This document shows, one piece after another, positions 1 to 10,936 of a stretch of 64,000 nucleotides of DNA. Below the pieces are notes generated by a model that worked only from the letters and a program-made list of their open reading frames with translations, ran no database searches and was not told where the DNA came from. The stretch's first letter is position 1, and every line of letters begins with the position of its first letter. Source of the stretch: Eutreptiella sp. 'Long Island Sound 2002' (Eukaryota; Euglenozoa; Euglenophyceae; Eutreptiales; Eutreptiaceae); contig OZ038378.1 in the NCBI GenBank assembly GCA_964036045.1, positions 42,533,228 to 42,597,227 on the forward strand. The letters are read 5' to 3'. The translations under genes and the position numbers were made by a program.

Positions 1-987
1 AACCAGCCAAAACCAAGCCAGGAACAGCGGCCCACTGGGAAGAGAAACACCGAAACATGCAGACACACACCACGAAAAAGAAAAAAAGAGCCAGCAGCCC
101 AGCCCGGAAGGAGGGGGGGGGGGGACAGGGACCACCACGCCCCGGACAGGGACACCCAGCAACCGGCACCACAAAGCCAAAAAAAAACAAAAAAAAAGAA
201 AAGCGCAAAAAACACACCCCGAAAACCCAGCCAAGAAAGGCGGGGCACAGCCGAGACCCGGGCCCAGCACGCACGCCCACATCACACACCGGAACCTGAA
301 ACGGCGGGGGGCAAGCAGCGCGCGCACGAAACCACACACGTCCCATAAGCAGACTGAAACCTAAGCCAAACCACAAACACCACAAACAGCAGGCACTAGA
401 GGGACAACACCACAAACCGTGCCCAAACACACCCACCCAAGACCCCAGGCGGGACAGGTGGGGTTGACAAGACCCACACCCAACCACAAACCGGGCCCAA
501 ACACAAACCCCGTCACCCAAAACAAGGACAGGGGGGATCACCTACCGCCGACACCCACCAGGCAAAAAAGGCCAAGATGGGCCAAGGGGCCCGCCAGCGC
601 GCCTGATAACAGGGCGGGGCACCCCGACCGGGACCCAGGCCCAGCCAAGTGGCACCACTCACTTCAAAGGCCCCGGGGCACATCTGCAGCAACATCGTCA
701 CCAAGGGCCACCAGCATCGCCGTATCGCGACACCCTAGCCCGGCAGCCCGGCCAGGGACCACTACCCGCATAAATCCATGCCGCACAGGGACCACCTTTC
801 ACGCAGGGCCAGAGAGCGGGGCACGACAAGCACCATCAGCACGCCATCGCCGCGCCCGACCCCTACCCCCTGATGCCCCAATGAAACAGCGACCCCCGGC
901 CAGCTCCATGACCACCACGCCCCAGCGCAGCCGGCTCCTACAGGCCACCCATCCCATGCGGCGCACCGGACCGCACCAAAACATCAT
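1..987. other. C/A-rich anonymous sequence, no gene recognised
   Basis: The plus strand is rich in C and A (CCACC-type runs) with A-tracts and one 13-G run near 113-125. Several overlapping ORFs exist (for example 57-299 and 419-1159 plus) but all are low-complexity Pro/Thr/His/Arg products with no motif I know. I treat this as non-coding or repeat-derived sequence. Confidence 0.4.
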
Positions 988-2088
988 GTGTACCACCGGA
1001 ACACCTACCACCACCACCAGCCCTGTCCACCGTTCCCACCGGCGCCGTGGTACCACACACAGCCGGCACACCCTCACCACCAGCACCAAACAGTCCAGCA
1101 CCACCTGCCGCCCCCACTGCACGGGCTCGCAACGTTCGGGCCACCATGCGCCCGCGTAGACCCGCGGGGGGCCGTGTACAAGCACCAACAGTATCAGGGC
1201 CTACACAGAGCGCCCCACCACCACCAGCAGCCCCCTCGGCCGCAACCGCTACCTGCGAGCACGGTCTGGCAGCAGCTGCCTGATGCCTACGGACCACACT
1301 GCCACTCGGATGCACAGGCAATCACCTCCCACCTCGACACCGCGGCCAGCCGGGGGCCGCGAGACCCGCACGATACGCACAAACAACACCCACAAGACCC
1401 GGCGGGACGCCCAGACTCCCATGCGGCACAGCGCCCGTCCCCGCCAGCCCCGCCAGTAGCAGTGCCAACCCCACACCACCCCCCCCCCCCGCCCCCCCCC
1501 CGGAACCGGCCCAGTGACACACCAGAGGGAGACCGCCACCAACCCCCACCACCCCAAGCCCCCACCCACACACACCACCACAAACCCCCCCTCCCGCGTC
1601 CACCGAGGGAAACCCCATCACCAGACCGCGGACGCGACAACGACGACCGCCCTCCCCCGCCGGCACCACCCCTCTCGCCACACGCTGCGCCACCAGCCGC
1701 CGCACTGGCCGAGCCCTACACCCTCCAGAACCGCGCAGCAATACGGCAGCACCTCCGGGGTCTCCGAGACCAGGAGGTGCTACGCCTCAACACCTCGGGC
1801 ACCACCCAACGTATCCGGGCGGCCACCCTCATCCAGGCGGTCACCCTGGGGATGGGCGTTCGAGACTTACTTCTCTACGCCTATCTCCGGGCGGCCCGAT
1901 ACGAGCGCCCCCCGCTTCCAACCCCTGACGGGGAGAGCCCGACCCCCAAAAGGCGACAGCATCTCGGTGCCCCCCATCGACTCGGGGCGACACCTTATTG
2001 GACACCACGAGCCGGGGCGGGTGGCCACAAACGGCTGCGCCCGCTACCAAGAGCCCAACATGGCCCATCCTGCTTTCGGATTAAATAG
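988..2088 (+). CDS. unrecognised Pro/His-rich ORF, 366 aa
   Basis: This is an open frame whose first two thirds are almost pure Pro/His/Gln/Arg low complexity, including a 7-Pro run encoded by long C-tracts near 1480-1500. The last ~130 residues are more balanced, with segments such as QNRAAIRQHLRGLRD and GVRDLLLYAYLRAARY that could be helical. I recognise no domain. The frame lies just upstream of a retrotransposon LTR candidate, so it may be a gene end, a retroelement fragment, or chance openness of C-rich DNA, which rarely makes stop codons. Overlapping frames (1514-2095 plus; 1249-1741 minus) are equally open, which lowers confidence. Confidence 0.2.
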   Translation: MYHRNTYHHHQPCPPFPPAPWYHTQPAHPHHQHQTVQHHLPPPLHGLATFGPPCARVDPRGAVYKHQQYQGLHRAPHHHQQPPRPQPLPASTVWQQLPDAYGPHCHSDAQAITSHLDTAASRGPRDPHDTHKQHPQDPAGRPDSHAAQRPSPPAPPVAVPTPHHPPPPPPPRNRPSDTPEGDRHQPPPPQAPTHTHHHKPPLPRPPRETPSPDRGRDNDDRPPPPAPPLSPHAAPPAAALAEPYTLQNRAAIRQHLRGLRDQEVLRLNTSGTTQRIRAATLIQAVTLGMGVRDLLLYAYLRAARYERPPLPTPDGESPTPKRRQHLGAPHRLGATPYWTPRAGAGGHKRLRPLPRAQHGPSCFRIK

Positions 2089-2095
2089 CCCGTGA

Positions 2096-4795
2096 GGGCA
2101 TCCTCTTTGCTCCCCGATGGGCACCCGTACGACGTCCCTGACCTATCTACCTTCTTCCGCTGAGAAACCAAGCTTTCCCTTGTGTGCCGTTGTTGCAGAG
2201 TGACGATTCCTGACATCGTCTGTTCATTGCCCTGAGTGGCATCAGTCAGGCAGGAATTCCAACAATTTTATGTCCGTACACGAATTTCATCAGAATTCGA
2301 TCATGGTCTAACAGGCGACCACAGGCGCCTGTTGTCGCAGTCGCAAATGACGGCGTCCCCGGTGCTGCGGCTCTGATAAGCCAAATTTGTAAAGTGAATT
2401 TTTGAGAACTTAGCGGCGCAACACCCTTCGAGTGTTCCGCAATTTTCGCCTCTAATTTTTGACATAAGTCGTCGATTATCTCATGAAGAAAAATCTCGAA
2501 ACGCGCTATAATCCCCCAAGTTCAATGAGAAGGGATTCACGCGTTCAAGCCACCTAGGGCGACCTAATGTGCCTCAGAGGCACTATCGATGAGAGTTTGC
2601 CCCTATCACCCACGTATTGAGGCCATTGGGTCCCAACCCAACATGCCCAAAGGGTTGTAAATTTTGGGTATTTTCCAAAACTTGGGCATTCACATGTACT
2701 TGGCGCCCAAGTACATGTGGAAGAATGTTGAGTAGGTGTAATCTCCCTCTTTGCATGCCTTAACACCCGTGTCATATCACTTTCCTTCCACGGACTGTGC
2801 ATATATGGCCATTATAACCCACTTGGCCACATTTTGTGCTTGCATGCCAAAAATCGACTTTCCGAAATGAGGTCGATTTCCAACCAAAGCACTTGCATGT
2901 GTGTTAAAGGACCAAGGTTACATAAGAATATAGGCATACTTTGGTCCTAGGCCCTTAGGTTGGGTATATAAGGCCTGGGCAGGGTTGTTGCGCAAAAATG
3001 GGTCATTTCGTGTGCCCATTTGGCGGGTGTGGCTTTCCAAGATGGACCCGCCAATGGACACCAAATTAGGTGGAGCTCTTCTTCTAAAGACAAACCAACA
3101 CCCCAAAGCCTAACCTCCACTTAATGACCCATGGAGAGCACACCTGAAGCCATGCGCTACAAGCAAGGTGTGCTATTTGCATTTTTCCATTTTTCCAGGT
3201 GCCCACTTGCGGAGCGCCGCAAGTAACCTTCCATGGCACCCCAAGTGGACCCCAAGTGGGGAGTCAAGAGCCCATGGTACGCAAACATAGTGTGTGAATG
3301 AAATTGCCGGTTACTCAATTCAAGCAGGAGATATTGTAATATAATTGTGGAAAATTCAAGTGCATTCTGCGTGTATTTTCATCAATTTTACCATTTTTAG
3401 GCCGTCGTGATGTCAAGTGGAGATCTTATATCTCAATGTTGCGCTCACCTGACATCATGATCCAAGTATGTCTCACGAGTAAACACTTTGGTGTCCAACA
3501 TGTCTTAGTTCCATGCAATACTTCCCCCTGGGCTTAGCACAGCAAGGCCACCATGTGGGCGATTTGGGTCAATCCAAAATCATGGGCTCACTTGGCGACC
3601 CTGCCATTCCCAAATCGAGGGGGTTTGGTCAACGCCCAAAAAAGGTATGTTGGAGACAAAGGACTTGATTCCATTTCTAGGGCATACCCCAGTCCAAGTC
3701 AGACATGTGCTCCACCCTGAGTGTGCGCTTTATTGGCCATTTTCTGCCCTTACCTATATTTTTGGTCTGACGTGCACTATGTTCAGCCCCCTGTGCACGC
3801 CGGACGCATGGACCAATGGGCCATACATCGTACGTAGCTTATGCGCATTGATCCCCACGAGTCACATACCATGAAGGTGAACCGAAGCGCCCACTCACAA
3901 GGAGCTATGCCAAGGTGAGTGTGGACAATTTTGCCATTTTGGCCTTGTGGGTACAATTCTGCCTATCGCGATGCAACGGCCCATGGAGATCTTTCGAACT
4001 AAAGTACCTGTGGGCCCACATTGGTCTCCGATGGGGTCCCACGCCGAACGTTCAGTCCCTCCTCCAAGCCATCATGGAGGAATACCCTTGGAGATACTTT
4101 CATTTTTGGCTCATTTTTGGCCATGCCAAAACACTCCTTTTTGGGACCCCAATTTCAGCCCCCCATTGTGGTCAATTGGCGGCCCCATATCTTTATGCCC
4201 ATGGAAAGCCCGGACCCAATTCGGAGTGCTACACTTAGATATGAGTCTTAGGTCCTGCCTCCTATCCCGTGAGCCATGGGCCCCGCCTTGGCTGCCCGAG
4301 GCACTAATGGGAGATACCGCAACTTTACTTATTCTTGCCATTTTCTGGGGTCCTTAGTGCACCCTTGTCAACGCCCCCTCGGATGCACCATTGGTGAATG
4401 TTGGAGGCCTACGTTCTGAGTGCCCATTGCTCCCTTGCTTTCGCTGTGGGATGATGTGTCAAGTCCATTAGGACATGTTAGTGCAAAAACAAATTTGCTG
4501 AATTTGTGTGTTTTGAGGGCACTTCCCGACTCTATATCCCCATACCCAATGGAGAGCGGAAACTGCCCATTTGCATGTAGGTCAGGTATGAGGTCTTGTC
4601 CTCATATTTGTCCATTGTTTTTCCCTTCCTTTCAGCGGATGTCTATTTCTTATTTGTATTATTGTTGATACTTGGATTGACATTCAAGTGTGGACTTCTT
4701 GCTCTTGTTGCATTGCAGTGTCGTGGTGTTGGTCCAAGGGTGACTAGGACGAGGTCATCCTTCCCTTACGAAGAAAGGAGTCGAGGGGATAAAGT
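2096..4795 (+). repeat. candidate 5' LTR of retrotransposon B
   Basis: No protein-coding signal is visible across 2.7 kb. The base composition is balanced, like the proven LTRs of element A, and unlike the GC-rich coding parts. It ends immediately before a primer-binding site (4796) followed by B gag. It shares the 13-mer TTCCGCAATTTTC (2435-2447) with the LTRs of element A (minus strand 16211-16223 and 27032-27044), at a comparable distance from the LTR start. No second LTR of B exists in the window, so the left boundary is a guess and the call rests on position. Confidence 0.4.
2965..2971 (+). promoter_or_regulatory. TATA-box-like motif in candidate B LTR
   Basis: A TATATAA core lies in a GC-flanked context (GGGTATATAAGGCC) inside the candidate LTR. 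This is where a Pol II start for the element could lie. No transcript data are available; the assignment is inference. Confidence 0.3.
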
Positions 4796-4810
4796 TGGTA
4801 GCAGGGGCAG
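4796..4810 (+). other. primer-binding site of B (tRNA-iMet type)
   Basis: TGGTAGCAGGGG matches the complement of the 3' end of initiator tRNA-Met (TGGTAGCAGAGG) at 11 of 12 positions. It lies 408 bp upstream of B gag. Elements A and C have perfect 12-nt versions of the same site. Confidence 0.55.
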
Positions 4811-5203
4811 TTTCTTGCTCCTCTAGCACCAAGAGTACAAGAGGAGCTCAGGAACGACCTGCAGAGCAGAAGGACAACAAGAAGAACAACAACAACATCC
4901 ATCATCATGGACGACTCCAACCAACCAACACTTGAGGAACTGAACGTCATTGGCGAGATGGGACCAACACCACTGAGGGCACGCGTCCATCCCATGGGTG
5001 GGCATCTGTCAGACTCATCTTCCGAGAAGCATATGCCCAGTCCAATGCTGAGGTTGAGCTACAGCAACCCGCAGGCTGCCGCTGCGTTGGTAGGGCCTAC
5101 ATACAGGCCCCTGACTACGCAGCCGTAACCAGCGAACGAACCGCAGAGGGAAAAAGGCTTCAGCAGGTCAACCTGGGCCCAGGCAGACCCCAACCGAAGC
5201 TGA

Positions 5204-6010
5204 ATGATGGATGCCGTCGAGTGGACGGCGATTGATGGCAGCCGAGTGCGCCGAGTACGGGTTGTGGACTTCCAGATGGACGCCTTCCTGGCAATGGCCC
5301 AACTACTGGACCTGACGGAGACCTTCGCTGTATATCGGACCACCATGGAGGAGACCACCAATGACACCATCATGACCATCCATCAGCTACGCCAGCTGAC
5401 GGATTTGCATTGGTCGGAAGGACATCAACTTCATCTCCGAGTTGCCGAACTGAAGGACCAGATGGAGAAGGTAATGCGTCAGGTGGAGACGCTATCTGGG
5501 GCCCAAGTCCCTCGACGCGCTGGCCTGGGCATACGGAACGACTTTAGGGAGATTCAACTGGATGTCCTGAAGTTCGGTCTGGCCGCCCTGGAGCAGGAGA
5601 TCGCCGGTTTTTCCAAGGCACAAGGGGATCACGTACAAGGCGTGGGAGAAGTTCAGGCTGGAGTGCAGTGCATAAAGGCCAAGGCGGACCAAGCCGATGA
5701 AGGGGTCAGAGTGGCGTCCAATCAGCTGAAAATGATCAGCAACCAGATGGACCGAACCGCCGCTAGCGTAGTGGCACAAGCGGAACAACTCCAGCTGCAG
5801 ATGGAGGGGATCAAGGCCATAGAGACTCGGTTGAGTCGACTGGAGGCCTTCGGTGCCACCAACGAAACAGCGGAGAACGCTGATCCGAGCCAGGTCAATG
5901 TGTTGCTGGAGTCCCTGACCAGACTTGAACAGGAACAAGCTCAGTACAAGGGGGCCACCACCAAGACACAGCGGCGCCAGGAAAAACTGAAGAAGACTCC
6001 AGAGGACTGA
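5204..6010 (+). CDS. gag: B gag, N-terminal coiled-coil part (268 aa)
   Basis: First substantial ORF after the PBS. From about residue 45 the protein is largely heptad-like and rich in Gln, Glu, Lys and Leu, with long helical stretches (residues ~50-110 and ~130-250). This is typical of the self-assembling N-terminal region of gag in large gypsy elements. No capsid motif is recognisable, so the gag label comes from position between the PBS and the zinc knuckles. The frame closes at 6010. A second helical ORF (6094-6393) continues in another frame, so gag is interrupted by a frameshift or by stops. The start codon is not certain; two ATGs are adjacent at 5204 and 5207. Confidence 0.55.
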   Translation: MMDAVEWTAIDGSRVRRVRVVDFQMDAFLAMAQLLDLTETFAVYRTTMEETTNDTIMTIHQLRQLTDLHWSEGHQLHLRVAELKDQMEKVMRQVETLSGAQVPRRAGLGIRNDFREIQLDVLKFGLAALEQEIAGFSKAQGDHVQGVGEVQAGVQCIKAKADQADEGVRVASNQLKMISNQMDRTAASVVAQAEQLQLQMEGIKAIETRLSRLEAFGATNETAENADPSQVNVLLESLTRLEQEQAQYKGATTKTQRRQEKLKKTPED

Positions 6011-6093
6011 AGACTCGAGACCAAGGTGGCCAGAAAGAGGCGGGTGGCGGCCAACGCTGTGGGAAAAAAAAGATAGAAGCGCGGGTACAAGCC

Positions 6094-7192
6094 TTGGAGA
6101 ACATGGCGAAGAAAACTGATGGCCCGAAAACATCTTCAGCCCCAGGGCTGCCCGAAGGCTTTGACCGGAATGCCGTAGCTCATCTGGCAGGGGAGCTAGG
6201 GCAAGTCAAGTTGTATTTGGAGGGGCAAATAAGGACACTCGGGCACAATATGGACGCCCTGAGGGCCCAACTGCAGGAGGAAGGAGGTTATTACCCTGAC
6301 AGAGCAAAACGGCCCCAAAAAGACCTTTTGGGGGATATTTCCCCGAACCCTCAGGGGTGTTCGAGGCATGGCCAAGCAACGGGACCGGCGTGATGGTCTC
6401 CATTATGAGACGCCTCGATACGATGGATTCTCAGACCATCAGGTACCAACCCATGATGGCATGCCACTGAGGGGAAAACTGAGACCCGAATGCCAATTTC
6501 AAGCATTGTCGGGGAATCGATCTCCGGTTTTTTGATGACCAGGGTGAGTTTGAACCCGGGGAAATTGAACATTTCCCCCAGGGCAAAAACCAGCCCAAAA
6601 TCAAACCCATTATGGGTCCATTGAGAGGCTTTGCGTTTTCAGAGGTGCCTACGCACTCAGGGCCACCACTAGCCCCACCACGTGGATGTGTATCGCGCTG
6701 GAGGTGGAATCCCGTGGTATGGCCCGGGGGTGTATAACACCATGGCCACACCGTTACTGGACCGCCCTGCCCTGAAGGATGTAGAGGTCCGGGACGTCGT
6801 TCCCACGGGGGATCCCGACAGGGCGAAGGCAGAGGATTGGGTTGTGTCCTATGTGAGGTAGGAACGAGACGTGGGGGTCGCGCTGGGCGAAGTAAAGGTT
6901 ATCAAAAAAAATTTTGGGGGCAATCCCGATCGACAAGAGGGTGATACGTAGGAACCTGAGCTATGCCCAAGTGAAAGGGGGTGTTTTGCGGGAACTCAAC
7001 CGCCGGGTGAACAGAAATGTCCCCGCCCATGCTTTCCATGGGCTAACCTATTCCTAAGAACTGTTCGGTAGGTGAGCTCTCCAACTTCATGGAGGATTTC
7101 TTTTCCTTGGGCAGTCAAGTACGAGAGGGGGTTACCTTTGGTCATGCCTGACAAAGGTTCTTGGACGCTTTGCTCCACCATGACGGCCTCAT
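6094..7192 (+). pseudogene. gag: B gag, central part, decayed
   Basis: A helical ORF (6094-6393) rich in Glu, Leu and Gln continues the coiled-coil character. It is followed by 800 bp in which no frame stays open for more than about 100 codons. Position between gag N-terminus and zinc knuckles implies that this was the capsid region. No single frame can be followed through. Confidence 0.45.
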
Positions 7193-7788
7193 TTGAAAAT
7201 TTATAATGAGGAGAACAAGCCGGGAGGACTTGAATTCACCTACCTCACCTTGTACTTTTTCTGCCAAGTGGAACTCAGACAGAAAGACGCTGTCAAGCGT
7301 CATCAGGATCACCAGAAATGGCGATCGTTGCCCGTGGGTGAGCGCCCCAATGTGGCGTCTTTGAATTTCATGGGTGCCAAGCCCGTGCAGGAACAGCTGA
7401 ATGCAATTGGGGCATCCGAGGCTCTACCTAACGCGAATGACGCCGAGGCTTTTGAACCACCTGATGAGTGGGATGAATGGTATGTAAATACCATAGGACA
7501 ACCAGTCCTGAAGAAAGCCCTAAATGTCCTTTTTGTGGTTTTCCGGGGCATACGGAGGATAAATGTTGGAAGAAACATCCACACCTCTGAGAGCAGTTGA
7601 TTTTCAAACCCGGCAAGCCCAGGTCAGGAACAGGACCAGGAAATCCGACTCTCAAGGGCACGGGTTCGCCCAAGGAATGCTCTCATTGCAAGGAGACAGG
7701 CGACCTGGTGGATCAGTGCTGGAAGAAACACCCCTACCTCAAGGCTGAATTTGAAGCGAAGAGAGTGGCGAAAGGGACCAAGTCCTAG
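7193..7788 (+). pseudogene. gag: B gag nucleocapsid with two zinc knuckles
   Basis: The first knuckle lies at 7530-7571 and reads CPFCGFPGHTEDKC, a perfect C-x2-C-x4-H-x4-C retroviral-type zinc knuckle. It is not in the frame of the ORF at 7193-7600 but one frame over, so a frameshift lies before it, and a TGA follows 8 codons later. A second knuckle in ORF 7597-7788 (CSHCKETGDLVDQC) has the same spacing and the same following CWKKHP residues, but Asp stands where His is expected. These modules bind RNA during packaging. The second one would be impaired. Confidence 0.7.
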
Positions 7789-7809
7789 GGGCGTCAGCGG
7801 CCTGGTAAA

Positions 7810-8430
7810 GTGACGCCAGAATCGCATGTTAAGAAGCCACTTTTGAAAGTGGACTTCGTTTTGGGTCTAAAGCGAGCCCGTCTTTGTACCGTGCAACTCA
7901 CCGATGGTGAGCCGGTTAGGCTGAGGGAGCCCCGACCGGGCAATCCGAAACGACCGCAAAAAGGACTAATACTTTCAGGTGCATATACTATAGATAAGAC
8001 ACCTGGAAATGTTCTCCGGGATATCGCAACCCTTATGGATTCGGGATGTGAGGTATTGGCCGTTGCGGGGCGGGAAGTTTTTGATGCAACACACTATACG
8101 AATGCTCACTTTCCCATCCGCTTGGTTGGCGGCAGCAGGAACAGATTGGCTGGCGGAGGCCAAGTAGTGAAATGCAGCGTGTCATTGCCGGTTTGGCACG
8201 ACGGGAGGTATGTGACAGTGAAGTGTGTGCAAGTCACTGTCCATTTGGCCTCATTTGGGCCCAGAGTTATTCCAGGATACCCTCTCCTTGCCCGTTATGG
8301 CCTTACACTCGGTACCGCACGAGGTTCCCTCCTGTTTGATGACGTTCGCACGAGGAGCACATACCAGATGAGCCCTCAGCGGATGTTGAGGACCAGCACT
8401 CAGGTGTGGAGCCTGAAGTGCAGAACCTGA
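7810..8430 (+). pseudogene. PR: B aspartic protease (retropepsin)
   Basis: The 206-aa ORF holds LMDSGCEVLAV, the catalytic Asp motif in its D-S-G form (residues ~77-87). About 80 residues later comes a second retropepsin hallmark, VIPGYPLLARYGL, resembling the hydrophobic-hydrophobic-Gly motif that ends gypsy proteases. It lies directly after the zinc knuckles as expected for gag-pol order. The frame breaks near 8400, where the next segment (8406-9173) continues in a different frame. Confidence 0.65.
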
Positions 8431-9173
8431 TGGATCGGGATCAGTTGGCTGATTGTCATCCCATTTCTCAGGTGCAGAATCACAATCAGTTGACTGAATC
8501 CAGCCCCATTTTTCAGGTCCATGAGGTGTCAAATACACCCCATTTACAGAGTCAGGATCTGGATATAAACACTGATGATGCGGACCAGAGTGGGTTACAC
8601 CCCAAGACGGATCCCACGCCTGATGCAGTCATGGTGACACCAGAGCCAAATACCCGTGGAAAGGAAGAAAAGACCTGGGATTACTGCATAGACAAAGCCG
8701 CAGTGCTGGACTATCCAGAGGAAGATCATGCGAAGACGGAAGATGGCGATGATACCTCTCCGAATGGATCCAGCGACGGAGGGTGGTTGTGTTTCGACCG
8801 ACCCCTGGGATTCATGGTGAACTTCGGCTATTTGTGTGATTCTGAGGGCCGTATGGAGCTGTCCGTTGATTATGTGGGTCCAGACCCACTAAGCTGCCAG
8901 CGGCATGTACCTCAAGAGCAGCCCCCGGATGTGGAGGTGGATACATGGGATGAGTCCCAGGGCCTACCTGGTGACACCCTCATTCGGTCACCAGTTTTTG
9001 ACCATGGTGGAAATGAATGTCCAGGGCAACCAAGCCCATATTGTTTCCAGGAAAGCGCTCGGCGCGCTAAGGGAAAGGTTCTGAGGATTTGCAACCGCAA
9101 GGGCGGATCCAGATATGTGAGTGGTATAAAATGGTCTGCGATTGGGCCGGGGAAGAGTTCCTGCCGGAGCTGA
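8406..9173 (+). pseudogene. B pol linker between protease and RT, acidic
   Basis: A 255-aa open stretch rich in Asp, Glu, Gln and Pro, with repeated DQLADC/NQLTES-like phrases near its start. No catalytic motif is visible. It overlaps the end of the protease ORF in another frame. Its place between PR and RT suggests a spacer region of Pol. What it did, if anything, is unknown. Confidence 0.4.
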
Positions 9174-9290
9174 ACCCCTTGCCCAAGTTTCAGGGATACC
9201 ATGCTTCCAAACAGAACCAGTCGTCGAACTACAGTAGGCAACAGCGGAAAGAAACGTATGTGAATGCTGACCCGTGACCAAAACAGTCGC

Positions 9291-9472
9291 CCCATGGGTT
9301 ATTTTGTCCCCTGGAGTGGCCACATGTTGTTTCTGCATCCCAAGGAGTCCAAGATTGCCGGCATAGTCAAAACATGTCGATGGGATGGCGCGAGGGGAGG
9401 AATAACTGTCCCGGTCAGGACCAAGGACACTTGGTTCCGGTCATTGGGGGAGGTAACCGTCAATTGGTTGGA
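9291..9472 (+). repeat. left copy of ~180-bp direct repeat
   Basis: This segment recurs at 10332-10511 with roughly 85-90% identity by eye; shared stretches include CATCCCAAGGAGTCCAAGA and GATGGGATGGCGCGAGGGGA. The two copies flank about 860 bp of unrelated DNA. See the findings for interpretations. Confidence 0.8.
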
Positions 9473-10170
9473 CCTTGGGTCCCCGTTGAGGCTCGCTCTT
9501 GAGGCGGCGTGGATGAAGACGGATTTATGGCGTCTTGGGTAGGCCTTGGGCCGTTGTTTCTCGAGTTTTCGTTTTTTGGCGAGCTAGTTGGAGAGGAAAT
9601 TTTAGATAGGAAGGAAGAAGTGGGAGTTAGAAGTACGAGATCGGTGTGTGACATGGTCGGAGTGACAACTGAGGTTGCATCGCTAGTGTCAAAGTTGATA
9701 GAAAACCGGAGCGCGGGCATGGCCTCGGGTTTGGAACTAGGCGATAAAAGCGTGTTTTGTGGCGAAGAAGAATCGGATATTGGTGATGAGAGAGGCGGTG
9801 AAGTTCTACGGGCGGTTATGCCTTCTTGGCCTTGGCAGTCTCGTGCACCCGTGTCCAATTGGACATTTTGTTCCTTGGTGTGAGCGGTAGGAGAGTGCTT
9901 CTCTTTTGTGGGTACACGGTCCATTTTGACATGGAGAACATAGCAACGAGAGAGAAGGCACAATGTGATTGCAGTGTCAAGGAATGGAAGTCTCTGGTAG
10001 TTGTTTGAGTTCTGCGCGAGTTGGTAGGCAAAAACTAGCCAAAGAAAGCGGCTTATGAATTGAGCTTCCAAGGGTTGGCGTGAACTAATTTCAGAAGGCG
10101 TTTGAATTGGGATAGAGATGTGAAGCTTGAATCGTTGCCAATCCCGTACAAAGGAAGCACAATTGGCCAA
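9460..10170 (-). CDS. unrecognised 236-aa ORF inside the B insert
   Basis: This minus-strand ORF fills the DNA between the two 180-bp direct repeats. The N-terminal half contains a hydrophobic stretch (FISRFLWLVFAYQLA). The C-terminal half is Ser/Pro/Thr-rich and disorder-like. I recognise no domain. A shorter plus-strand ORF (9509-9883) overlaps it. It runs against the direction of B, so it may be captured DNA or chance openness. Confidence 0.25.
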   Translation of the reverse strand: MANCASFVRDWQRFKLHISIPIQTPSEISSRQPLEAQFISRFLWLVFAYQLAQNSNNYQRLPFLDTAITLCLLSRCYVLHVKMDRVPTKEKHSPTAHTKEQNVQLDTGARDCQGQEGITARRTSPPLSSPISDSSSPQNTLLSPSSKPEAMPALRFSINFDTSDATSVVTPTMSHTDLVLLTPTSSFLSKISSPTSSPKNENSRNNGPRPTQDAINPSSSTPPQERASTGTQGPTN

Positions 10171-10331
10171 GCACTGAACTTGGATGTGCGGTAGTCAACA
10201 GGACTCCGCTGAGCGGCAGATCACAGTGATGGGAATTGTATGGTAGGACAGGGGGTCCATTTCGGCATCGCCTGTTAATGACGATGTTCACATTTCTAAG
10301 GACAGGCACGCGCGCGACCAACAATGCTCCC

Positions 10332-10511
10332 CCCGTGGGTTATTTTGTACCCTGGAGTAACCACATTTGTTTTTGCATCCCAAGGAGTCCAAGACTGCCG
10401 GCAAAGTCAAAAAATGCCGATGGGATGGCGCGAGGGGAGTAATAATTGTCACGATCAGGACCAAGGAAACTTGTTTCTGGTCATTAGGGGGGGTAACCGT
10501 CAATTGGTGGG
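10332..10511 (+). repeat. right copy of ~180-bp direct repeat
   Basis: Partner of 9291-9472, offset 1040-1041 bp. After it, the pol linker continues (ORF 10367-10924), so the repeat straddles the rejoining point of B. Confidence 0.8.
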
Positions 10512-10924
10512 ACGAACCAATTTTTGGGGATGTCCATGGGGGACAACGTATGCAGGAGCCTGATACTCAGTATTGGTCCATAGCCTTCGACTGTTTGGGT
10601 GACCAGCAGGGAGGCGTGAACCGTACTGACTGGAAGCGCCATCCCAGGTATGATCCGGACTATGAGGGAGGGTTGGACGAGGTTTTTGGGACCCCGACGT
10701 CCAACAAAGGGCAAAATATTCATTCTCGTCGGCAAAGTTCTTACCTGTTTCAGAAAAGGCCCAAGGGTACGGACCGCAAACGATGGAGGCTCAAGTGCCA
10801 CAACTTGGCACTCCTCGGACAGGGCCCTGTGCTTACGTCAGACCCTGAGTTGGCCGAGGAGAGTCGTCCACTAAAGCCGGAACCCTTGGTCCAGCTCCAA
10901 GTTGAGGAGATGAATGCCCGTTAA
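10367..10924 (+). pseudogene. B pol linker, second part
   Basis: A 185-aa ORF begins inside the right 180-bp repeat and runs to just before the RT region. It is charged, with Arg/Lys-rich and Gln/Glu-rich segments, and contains no motif I can name. It closes with TAA at 10922-10924; the next ORF (10937) opens in a different frame. Confidence 0.35.
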
Positions 10925-10936
10925 AAAATCAGTCAG

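Noticed and set aside
4021-4251. Short ORFs in the candidate B LTR (3647-4668)
   Set aside because: Mutually overlapping on both strands, no motif, balanced-composition LTR-like DNA.
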